Shown: positions 7,361 through 13,887 of the stretch, piece by piece
Position numbering within the stretch: position 1 is the first letter of the stretch
How the letters are laid out: each line of letters starts with the position of its first letter
Assembly (NCBI GenBank): GCA_944390505.1
Contig: CALXQF010000021.1
Span: 1-13,887 of the forward strand
Reading direction: 5' to 3'
DNA: 13,887 bases
From: an uncultured Clostridia bacterium
Lineage (GTDB): Bacteria > Bacillota > Clostridia > TANB77 > CAG-508
The notes under the pieces: model-generated
What the model saw: the letters and a program-made list of their open reading frames with translations, nothing else
Told to the model about the DNA's origin: nothing
Database searches by the model: none
Translations under genes and position numbers: made by a program

Positions 7361-8189
7361 ATGGCATGGCTATCAATAAAAGAATATGAAAGAATAGAAT
7401 TAGAAGGTAGTTATATTGAAACAAAGGCAAGTATTATTAAAATGTTTGAAATACAAGAAAGGGTGATAAATTCAAACAATAATAATATACAAATTGATGC
7501 TACAAAATGTACTTATATTAGTGCAACATGTCTTGCAATCCTTTCGTCAATAGCTCTTATTTCAAAAGATAAAAATATAAGAATAAGTTTCACTAAAAAA
7601 TCTAGATTATTAAATACACTGATAGAAAATCGGTTTTATCAATATAAATTATAATTCCATTGGAAGTAAAAATATGATTCCTCTAAACAAGATTACAAAT
7701 GAAGAGGAAGCTAATGCAGTTATTCATAAATTAATTGAACTTTCTCAATTAAAAGACCTAGCACCAGAACAAAAGGCTACATTACATTCTAGAATTTTTG
7801 AAATTCCTAATAATGCATTAACACATAGTAAAAGTGAATTTGGAATAATTTGTCATGGATATTATAAGAATAAAAAAACTTTTACCTTTTCAATTTATGA
7901 TTTAGGAATTGGAATTCCACAATCTGTAAGAAATTATAAAAAAGTTAATATGAATTCAATTGATGCTGTAAAATGGGCTTTGGAGAAAGGAAACACAACC
8001 AAAATAGGGGATTATCCTAGAGGCATAGGATTTACTTTATTAGAAGAATTTAGACAAAACTTTAGAGGAAAGATAACTATCATAACAGAAGATGTATTAT
8101 ATACTGCAAGCGAAAATGGCGAATCAAGATATATAAAATTGAATAAACTTGTTAGAGGTACTTTATTTACATTAAAAATTAGTGTATAA
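7361..8189 (+). CDS. STAS-like + GHKL (HATPase) protein, two frames joined by +1 shift at CGG 7631
   Basis: The first frame (7361-7654) has a STAS-like alpha/beta pattern: IQIDATKCTYISATCLAIL (about 46-64) then a basic strand. The second (open 7626-8189) is a GHKL ATPase. Its N-box FEIPNNALTHS has Glu147 and Asn150/151 in joined numbering; DLGIGI follows at 180-185, RGIGF at 220-224 and RGT at 265-267. It has no histidine-kinase dimerisation domain, so it resembles SpoIIAB/RsbW-like switch kinases more than two-component kinases. A +1 shift at in-frame CGG (7631-7633) gives LIEN-G-FININ and a 275-residue protein with both domains continuous; to my knowledge related proteins carry them on one chain. 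ATG 7361 follows TGAGGT. ATG 7674 has only a weak GGAAG upstream, so separate translation of the second half is possible. Target unknown; regulation of the neighbouring PIN protein is an inference. Confidence 0.75.
7631..7634 (+). other. Proposed +1 recoding site (CGGT) in the STAS-ATPase gene
   Basis: Frame 0 reads ATA GAA AAT CGG TTT TAT CAA TAT AAA TTA TAA, stopping at 7652. The downstream frame is closed by TAG 7623-7625, so the shift must lie in 7626-7651, and CGG 7631 sits inside. Skipping C gives GGT (Gly), then TTT ATC AAT. TTTAT-CAAT-ATAAA (7635-7648) follows as a small inverted repeat, as at the rseP site. The P-site codon is AAU, which cannot re-pair well in +1, again fitting an A-site mechanism. 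Confidence 0.7.
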
Positions 8190-8231
8190 TATCTATAAGA
8201 TTTTGTACATAATATAAAATGGAGGTATATT

Positions 8232-8591
8232 ATGGAAAGAAAAATAATTATTTCAGAATTAATCAATAATGCCTTAACAGAGAGCAATGGTTTAATATTA
8301 AGAGAAAAAATCGAGATATTCTTAAAAGAAATGTCAGAAGACGATACGATCACTTTAGATTTTAAAAATATAACTTTATTTGCTACTCCTTTTTTTAATG
8401 CGAGTATAGGGTATTTTATATTGAATTTAGGACCAGAAAAATTTGCTAAAATTTTCAAATTAGAACAGATTAGTGAGTTAGGACAAAGTACTTATCAACA
8501 TTCATATGAAAATGCCGTAGAAATATATAATAGAAATACTAATACAGATATAGTTGGTGAGGTAACGAAAACTAATATAGAAAACAGTTAA
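8232..8591 (+). CDS. STAS-like domain protein (DUF4325 type)
   Basis: A 119-residue soluble protein. Its core has an acidic strand and helix pattern, ITLDFKNITLFATPFFNASI (about 40-59), followed by a Gly/Pro-containing loop, ISELGQSTYQHSYENAVEIYN and a polar tail. This matches what I know of the STAS-like DUF4325 family, short proteins often encoded beside GHKL ATPases. The Ser of classical SpoIIAA-type antagonists is replaced by an ATPFF segment, so phosphorylation by the neighbouring ATPase, if it occurs, would not be at the usual place. ATG 8232 follows GGAGGT (8221-8226) at ideal spacing. It lies 42 bases after the ATPase gene, and the PIN gene begins 12 bases after its stop, so co-translation with its neighbours is likely. 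Function is inferred from context only. Confidence 0.7.
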   Translation: MERKIIISELINNALTESNGLILREKIEIFLKEMSEDDTITLDFKNITLFATPFFNASIGYFILNLGPEKFAKIFKLEQISELGQSTYQHSYENAVEIYNRNTNTDIVGEVTKTNIENS

Positions 8592-8603
8592 GAGGTGAAA
8601 GAT

Positions 8604-9179
8604 TTGATTATACCAATCAATAATAATTCAACTAAAATTAATATAAAAAAATTGGCTGTTGATACTAATATCCTCTTATGGACATTTTATGAAAATACAA
8701 CATATGTTCAAAGTTATCAAAAAAATATATACCCTACTTTTTTATCAAATATAATAGAAAAAAATAAATGTAAAGTATATACTACAGTATATAATATATG
8801 TGAATTATTTAATGTTATTGAAAAAAACGAGTATGAATTATATATAAGAAATAATTGTTTGACATTAGAAAGTTTTAATAAAAAGCAGTATAGAGCAATT
8901 AAAGAAGAAAGAGATAGGTTACAAAGAACTTTTGACTTACTATATAATCAAATTTCAAATTGTATGGAAATCATTGAATTTCAAATTAATCAAAGTATTA
9001 TAGAGGAATATATCCAAACTTATAAAGAACATCGATATGATATATTTGATTTTGTTCTATTAAAATTTTGTAAAGAATGTAATATTAAAAATATCCTTAC
9101 TGATGATGTCGATTTTGGGAGCTATCAAGAATATATAAAAGACTTAAAGATAATAACGGCTAATAGAAATTTAGTATAG
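8604..9179 (+). CDS. PIN-domain protein, probable ribonuclease
   Basis: A 191-residue protein with a PIN fold (Mg/Mn-dependent nuclease). Acidic residues in family order, counted from the 8604 start: Asp20 in LAVDTNILLW, Glu67 in TVYNICELFNVI, Asp146/Asp149 in HRYDIFDFVLLKF, and Asp167/168/170 in ILTDDVDF. The active site therefore looks intact. A helical, charged segment (about 88-125) is longer than in small VapC toxins. TTG 8604 is preferred because AGAGGTG (8591-8597) lies 6 bases upstream; the GTG at 8595 lies inside that site. It is the last gene of the cassette and is followed by a terminator. No small VapB-like antitoxin is visible, so if it is a toxin, control may come from the STAS/ATPase partners; that is inference. 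Confidence 0.75.
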   Translation: MIIPINNNSTKINIKKLAVDTNILLWTFYENTTYVQSYQKNIYPTFLSNIIEKNKCKVYTTVYNICELFNVIEKNEYELYIRNNCLTLESFNKKQYRAIKEERDRLQRTFDLLYNQISNCMEIIEFQINQSIIEEYIQTYKEHRYDIFDFVLLKFCKECNIKNILTDDVDFGSYQEYIKDLKIITANRNLV

Positions 9180-9181
9180 AT

Positions 9182-9217
9182 AATAAACTAGTTAAAAATA
9201 CATTGACTAGTTTATTT
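9182..9217 (+). terminator. Rho-independent terminator after the PIN gene
   Basis: AATAAACTAGT (9182-9192) pairs perfectly with ACTAGTTTATT (9206-9216) around a 13-base loop and is followed by a T-rich stretch. It closes the accessory cassette and separates it from polC, which therefore needs its own promoter. A TATGAT at 9242-9247 is a possible -10 box without a convincing -35. Confidence 0.65.
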
Positions 9218-9287
9218 ATTTAGTAGATTTTTTTTATTCTATATGATATAGTATTTTAGTATTAAGAAATTAAAGAAGGTATTAGCG

Positions 9288-12200
9288 ATGGAAGAAACGT
9301 TAAAAACAGTGAAACAAGTTTTTAAAGATTATAATTCAAATAGTTTTGCCTTAAGTGAAGCAAAGGTTGCATGTGTCAATATTTATAAGAAAACAAACAC
9401 ATTAGAGATTACACTAGAGATTACTTCTTTTATTTTAATGAAGGACTTAACGGATTTTGAAAGATACTTAGGAAAACGTTTTGGATTTAGAAATATTGAT
9501 ATTAAAATAAAAGCACAAGATGTAGCAAGTGATGCAGATAAAAAAATACAGGCTGAATGGTTAGATATTGTGGAATATATGGCATATAAACATCCATTAA
9601 CAAAAGCTTTATTAAAAAATAGTGCTATTGAAATACAAGATAACAAAGTGATTGTAAAGTTAGCAATGAAAGGAAAAGACGTATTAGAAGCTAGAGGGTT
9701 TGAAAAGATATTAGCCACTAAATTAAAGGACTTATATAATAAAAATTATGTGGTGAGTTATGAAGAAAATATTACTCAAGAAATGTTGCAGCAATATCAA
9801 GAACATGCAAAAGAACTAGAAAGACAAGCTATTTTACTAGCAAGGCAAGAAGCAGAAGAACAAATGCAAGAAATGCAAGACGAGAGGCAAAATGGACAAT
9901 CAAATCAAAGACAAAAAAGTCAAGCAAAACAGGGGGCAAATCAAACAGGTACAAACAGTCAAACAGCATCTTCCAATACTACTATGCCAGAAATGCAAAC
10001 ATCTTCTGCACCTGAAAATCAGGAAGATGAGAACTCACCTTTAATTTATGGAAGAAGTTTAAAAATTAAAGAAGAATTATCCAAAGTCATTGATCTATCA
10101 GTAGATAGTGGAAAAGTACTATTAGATGGAGAAGTATTAAATACAGATTCCAGAGAATTGAAATCTGGTAAATTTTTAGTGACTTTTGACTTGTATGATG
10201 GTTCTAGTACCATTACCTGTAAAGCTTTTGTAGAAGCAGATAAGCACAAACAAGTGATAAAGAGGTTAAGTGATGCAAAAGGTGTAAAAGTAAATGGTAC
10301 AGCACAGTTTGACCCATTTGCTAAAGAACTTGGTGTGATTGCTAATGTAATCATTGAATCTACTGGAATTAAACGAGAGGTACGAAAAGACGAAACAAAA
10401 GTAAAAAGAGTAGAATTACATATGCATACACAAATGAGCCAAATGGATGGTATGACTGCTGCAAAAGATTTACTAAAACGTGCAGTAAAATGGGGCATGA
10501 AATCTATTGCTATTACTGACCATGGTGTAGTACAAGCCTTTCCAGAAGCACATAAATATTTAGAAAAAGACCATCCAGACTTAAAGGTAATTTATGGTGT
10601 AGAAGCTTATTTAGCGCCAGATAAAACACCAAGTGTTTCTTTTTCAAAAGATCAAAATATAGAAGATGTTACCTATTGTGTACTTGATTTAGAAACAACA
10701 GGTTTTTCTTTCAGAACAGAAAAAATCACAGAAATAGGTATTATGAAAGTAAAAAATCATGAGGTAATTGATGAATTTAGTACATTTGTCAATCCGCAAA
10801 AACCAATTCCACAAAGAGTGGTAGAAGTAACCAATATCACAGATGATATGGTAAAAGATGCTCCAACGATTGAAGAAGTTTTACCAAAAGTAATTGAGTT
10901 TTTGGGAGATAGTGTATTAGTTGCTCATAATGCAGATTTTGATATTGGATTTTTAAAATATAATGCAGGAGAATTAGGGCTTAAATTAGGGAATACCTAT
11001 ATTGATACTTTGCGTTTAGCAAAAGATTTATTCCCACAATACAAAAAATATAAATTGGGAATTATTGCAGAAAATTTAGGGATTAAAGTAGAAGTAGCAC
11101 ATAGAGCATTAGATGATGTAGATACAACAGTAAAAGTATTTAATGTGATGTTAGATATGCTAAAAGAAAAACAAGCTGTTACATTAGATGATATTGACCG
11201 TATTTTAAGTGGAAAAGCAGATTTTAAATCTTTACCTACTTATCATGCTATTATTTTAGCAAAAGATTATGTGGGACTTCGTAATTTATATAAATTAATT
11301 TCTATTTCTCATTTAGACTATTTTTATAAAAAACCACGTATTTTAAAATCACTTTATAAAAAGTATTCAGAAGGATTGATTTTAGGAAGTGCGTGTGAGG
11401 CAGGAGAATTATATAGAGCAATTATTGCAGGAAAAACAGATGAAGAACTAGAAGAAATAGCAAATGATTATGATTATTTAGAAATTCAACCAATTGGCAA
11501 TAATATGTTTATGGTAAGAAATGAAACTGTGAAATCAGTAGAAGATTTACAAGACATTAACCGTAAAATTGTTACTTTAGGGGAAAAATTGGATAAGCCA
11601 GTAGTAGCTACTTGTGATGTACACTTTATGGACCCACAAGATGAAATTTACCGTAGAATTTTAATGGCAGGACAAGGATATGATGATGCAGATGAACAAG
11701 CACCTTTGTATCTACGTACTACAGAAGAAATGCTCAAAGAATTTGAGTATTTGGGGGAAGAAAAAGCATACGAAGTAGTAGTAACTAACACTAATAAAAT
11801 TGCAGACATGTGTGAAAAAATTAGTCCAATTTCCCCAGAAAAGTGTCCACCATATATTGAGGGTTGCGAACAAACTATTAAAGAAATTGCCTATAGCAAA
11901 GCACATGAATTATATGGAGACCCATTACCAGAATTAGTACAAACAAGGCTAGATAAAGAACTAAACTCCATTATCAAAAATGGATTCTCTGTTATGTACA
12001 TCATTGCACAAAAATTAGTGTGGAAATCGAATGAAGATGGATATATCGTAGGTTCTAGAGGTTCAGTAGGTTCTTCTTTTGTGGCAAACATGACTGGTAT
12101 TACAGAGGTAAATTCACTACCTCCACATTATCGTTGTCCAAATTGTAAATATTCTGATTTCACAGATTATGGTTATCTTTGTGGATTTGATTTACCAGAT

Positions 12201-13733
12201 AAAGATTGCCCAAAGTGTGGACACAAATTAATTAAAGATGGTATTGATATTCCATTTGAAACCTTCTTGGGATTTAATGGAGATAAGGAACCAGATATTG
12301 ACTTAAACTTCTCTGGCGAATATCAAGCAAAAGCACATAAATATACAGAAGTGATTTTTGGAAAGGGTACTACCTTTAAAGCAGGAACAGTAGGTACAGT
12401 AGCAGATAAAACAGCTTATGGATATGTCAAAAAATACTATGAAGAAAGAGGAATACCAGTTAGTAATGCAGAAGTATTAAGATTGTCACAAGGTTGTACA
12501 GGAATTAAAAGAACAACAGGACAGCACCCAGGAGGTATCATTGTTGTACCAAAAGGTAGAGAAATTTATGAATTTACACCTGTACAGCATCCGGCTGATG
12601 ACCCTAATTCAGATATTATTACAACCCATTTTGATTATCACTCTATTGACCAAAACTTATTAAAGTTAGATATACTAGGTCATGATGATCCAACCATGAT
12701 TCGTATGTTATATGATATTACAGGAATTGACCCAACAAAAGTACCTTTAGATGATAAAGAAACAATGTCCATTTTTAGTTCTACAAAAGCATTAGGGGTA
12801 ACACCTGAACAAATTAAATCAGAAGTAGGAAGCTATGGGATTCCAGAGTTTGGTACAAAATTTGTAAGAGGAATGTTAGTAGATACAAGACCTACAACAT
12901 TTGATGAATTAATTCGTATTTCTGGTTTATCACATGGTACTGATGTATGGCTTGGTAATGCACAAACTTTAATAGAAGAAGGAACTGTTACCTTGCAAGA
13001 TGCCATCTGTTGTAGAGATGATATCATGATTTACTTAATTAAAATGGGGCTAGACCCTAATAAAGCCTTTAAAATCATGGAAACAGTACGTAAAGGAAAA
13101 GCTTTAAAAGACCCAGAAAAATGGGAAGGATTTAAGGCAGTGATGAAAGAAAATAATGTTCCAGATTGGTATATTAAATCTTGTGAAAAAATCAAGTACA
13201 TGTTTCCAAAAGCCCATGCAGCAGCGTATGTAACAAATGCTTTTCGTATTGCATGGTTTAAAGTACATAAACCAGCAGCATATTATACAGCGTACTTTAC
13301 CATTAGAGCAGATGAGTTTGACAGTGATATTATGTGTTATGGGGAAGAACGTGTGAAAAACAAAATGAAAGAGATTGATTTAGCGGGTAATAGTGCTACT
13401 ACTAAAGATAAAAATATGTATGCAATACTAGAATTAGTACTAGAAATGTATGAAAGAGGAATTACTTTCTTACCAATTGACTTATATAAAAGCCATGCTA
13501 CCAAATTTAAAGTAGAGTCAGATACAGAAATTAGACCACCATTAAATAGTATTCCTGGTCTTGGAACAGTAGCTGCAGAAGGAATTGATGAGGCAAAAAA
13601 AGACGGTAAATTCATGTCAATTGATGATATGAAAATACGTTCGAAAATTGGAAAATCAGTGGTAGAGTTATTAGAAAAAGTCGGTTGCTTGAAAGGAATG
13701 AGCCAAAGCAATCAATTGAGTTTGTTTGGGTAA
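9288..13733 (+). CDS. polC: DNA polymerase III PolC-type catalytic subunit
   Basis: The 1481-residue Gram-positive replicative polymerase with built-in proofreading. Domains in order: N-terminal domain (1 to about 175); a Gln/Asn-rich low-complexity linker (about 178-250) that makes it longer than the 1437-residue B. subtilis enzyme; an OB-fold (about 252-355); a PHP domain from HMHTQMSQMDG (His378, His380) interrupted by a DEDD 3'-5' exonuclease starting DLETTG (467-472); and the polymerase core with GSRGSVGSSFVANMTG. A zinc-binding Cys set follows (950, 953, 974, 977), then catalytic PDIDLNFSG (1002-1010, Asp1003 and Asp1005) and QHPGGIIVVP. The end NQLSLFG is a probable beta-clamp-binding motif. 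ATG 9288 follows AAGAAGGT. Arg is encoded by AGA, AGG, CGT and CGA (10374, 10383), but CGG is absent from all 1,481 codons. Confidence 0.98.
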   Translation: MEETLKTVKQVFKDYNSNSFALSEAKVACVNIYKKTNTLEITLEITSFILMKDLTDFERYLGKRFGFRNIDIKIKAQDVASDADKKIQAEWLDIVEYMAYKHPLTKALLKNSAIEIQDNKVIVKLAMKGKDVLEARGFEKILATKLKDLYNKNYVVSYEENITQEMLQQYQEHAKELERQAILLARQEAEEQMQEMQDERQNGQSNQRQKSQAKQGANQTGTNSQTASSNTTMPEMQTSSAPENQEDENSPLIYGRSLKIKEELSKVIDLSVDSGKVLLDGEVLNTDSRELKSGKFLVTFDLYDGSSTITCKAFVEADKHKQVIKRLSDAKGVKVNGTAQFDPFAKELGVIANVIIESTGIKREVRKDETKVKRVELHMHTQMSQMDGMTAAKDLLKRAVKWGMKSIAITDHGVVQAFPEAHKYLEKDHPDLKVIYGVEAYLAPDKTPSVSFSKDQNIEDVTYCVLDLETTGFSFRTEKITEIGIMKVKNHEVIDEFSTFVNPQKPIPQRVVEVTNITDDMVKDAPTIEEVLPKVIEFLGDSVLVAHNADFDIGFLKYNAGELGLKLGNTYIDTLRLAKDLFPQYKKYKLGIIAENLGIKVEVAHRALDDVDTTVKVFNVMLDMLKEKQAVTLDDIDRILSGKADFKSLPTYHAIILAKDYVGLRNLYKLISISHLDYFYKKPRILKSLYKKYSEGLILGSACEAGELYRAIIAGKTDEELEEIANDYDYLEIQPIGNNMFMVRNETVKSVEDLQDINRKIVTLGEKLDKPVVATCDVHFMDPQDEIYRRILMAGQGYDDADEQAPLYLRTTEEMLKEFEYLGEEKAYEVVVTNTNKIADMCEKISPISPEKCPPYIEGCEQTIKEIAYSKAHELYGDPLPELVQTRLDKELNSIIKNGFSVMYIIAQKLVWKSNEDGYIVGSRGSVGSSFVANMTGITEVNSLPPHYRCPNCKYSDFTDYGYLCGFDLPDKDCPKCGHKLIKDGIDIPFETFLGFNGDKEPDIDLNFSGEYQAKAHKYTEVIFGKGTTFKAGTVGTVADKTAYGYVKKYYEERGIPVSNAEVLRLSQGCTGIKRTTGQHPGGIIVVPKGREIYEFTPVQHPADDPNSDIITTHFDYHSIDQNLLKLDILGHDDPTMIRMLYDITGIDPTKVPLDDKETMSIFSSTKALGVTPEQIKSEVGSYGIPEFGTKFVRGMLVDTRPTTFDELIRISGLSHGTDVWLGNAQTLIEEGTVTLQDAICCRDDIMIYLIKMGLDPNKAFKIMETVRKGKALKDPEKWEGFKAVMKENNVPDWYIKSCEKIKYMFPKAHAAAYVTNAFRIAWFKVHKPAAYYTAYFTIRADEFDSDIMCYGEERVKNKMKEIDLAGNSATTKDKNMYAILELVLEMYERGITFLPIDLYKSHATKFKVESDTEIRPPLNSIPGLGTVAAEGIDEAKKDGKFMSIDDMKIRSKIGKSVVELLEKVGCLKGMSQSNQLSLFG

Positions 13734-13810
13734 TTACAATTCACAGTTATAATATAATTTAACAATAATTAATTCAAACTAAATATATTGTGATGTTTGA
13801 CCTTGGTGTC

Positions 13811-13870
13811 GCAATTTTCAATTGTGCAAGAAAATCTGCGATTTTCTGCACAGACTAGTAGGAAAATTGC
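13811..13870. repeat. Nested palindromic element downstream of polC
   Basis: An inner hairpin pairs GTGCAAGAAAATC (13824-13836) with GATTTTCTGCAC (13840-13851), with one bulged A and a TGC loop. An outer arm pairs GCAATTTTC (13811-13819) with GAAAATTGC (13862-13870). The element is richer in GC than its surroundings and has no T-run after the inner stem. It may be a dispersed palindromic repeat or a strong mRNA 3' structure. The region 13734-13887 has no gene that I can support. Confidence 0.5.
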
Positions 13871-13887
13871 TCCAATTCGCACTCGCT

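Noticed and set aside
6392..7651. Two ordinary sequencing or assembly errors
   Set aside because: Not fully excluded, but both would have had to create the only in-frame CGG codons in the window, with the same polarity, outside homopolymers.
6392..7651. prfB-like or dnaX-like programmed frameshift
   Set aside because: No internal Shine-Dalgarno site, no CUU-UGA and no slippery A or T heptamer at either site; the direction is +1 without a stop codon in the A site.
7674..8189. Independent ATPase gene starting at ATG 7674
   Set aside because: Possible, with a weak GGAAG upstream, but the frame is open from 7626 and reads GFININ and on into the ATPase without a break. Joined translation explains the region better.
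8012..8458. Minus-strand open frame of 148 codons over the ATPase and DUF4325 genes
   Set aside because: It overlaps two well-supported genes with good starts and shows no family features; it is a shadow frame.
8595..8603. GTG 8595 as start of the PIN gene
   Set aside because: The GTG lies within the AGAGGTG ribosome binding site that serves TTG 8604, and there is no site upstream of it.
1..13887. CRISPR arrays, tRNA or rRNA genes, transposases, integrases
   Set aside because: I saw no regular direct repeats with spacers, no tRNA-like cloverleaf, no rRNA segments and no recombinase motifs on either strand.

Overview
The window is AT-rich (dominated by AGA, AAA, GAA and TTA codons, with almost no CGN arginine codons) and carries the classic Bacillota block pyrH-frr-uppS-cdsA-rseP-polC, together with ychF and a Gram-positive sortase/LPXTG pair. 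PolC-type DNA polymerase III, sortase anchoring and TTG/GTG starts behind strong Shine-Dalgarno sites point to a low-GC Bacillota, most likely an uncultured Clostridia-like, host-associated lineage. The exact lineage is inference.

Layout: (1) 1-321 is the Pro/Glu-rich tail of an unidentified protein cut by the window edge. (2) 374-1465 is ychF. (3) 1566-2921 is a small surface-protein module: promoter, leader hairpin, a 123-residue LPQTG protein, a bidirectional terminator and a convergent sortase. (4) 3133-7309 is the pyrH-frr-uppS-cdsA-rseP operon for nucleotide supply, ribosome recycling, undecaprenyl and phospholipid precursors, and intramembrane proteolysis. dxr, usually between cdsA and rseP, is missing, as is ispG, usually before polC. 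(5) 7361-9179 is an accessory cassette in the ispG position: a STAS-like/GHKL ATPase protein, a DUF4325-type STAS-like protein and a PIN-domain nuclease, closed by a terminator. (6) 9288-13733 is polC. (7) 13811-13870 is a nested palindromic element.

The most striking observation is translational. Two genes, rseP and the STAS-ATPase gene, are each split into two frames related by +1. In both, the only place in the short frame-overlap window with a distinctive codon is an in-frame CGG. Skipping one base there (C|GGA and C|GGT, or reading CGGA and CGGT as four-base codons) restores one continuous, full-length, family-like protein. I checked every other CDS in the window (about 4,280 codons in all) and found no other in-frame CGG; all other CGG trinucleotides are out of frame. 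CGA is used normally for Arg. The simplest reading is that CGG has no decoding tRNA in this organism and acts as a +1 frameshift (or quadruplet) signal. I propose this as the previously undescribed system in the window. It can be tested from the whole genome, the tRNA set and proteomics.
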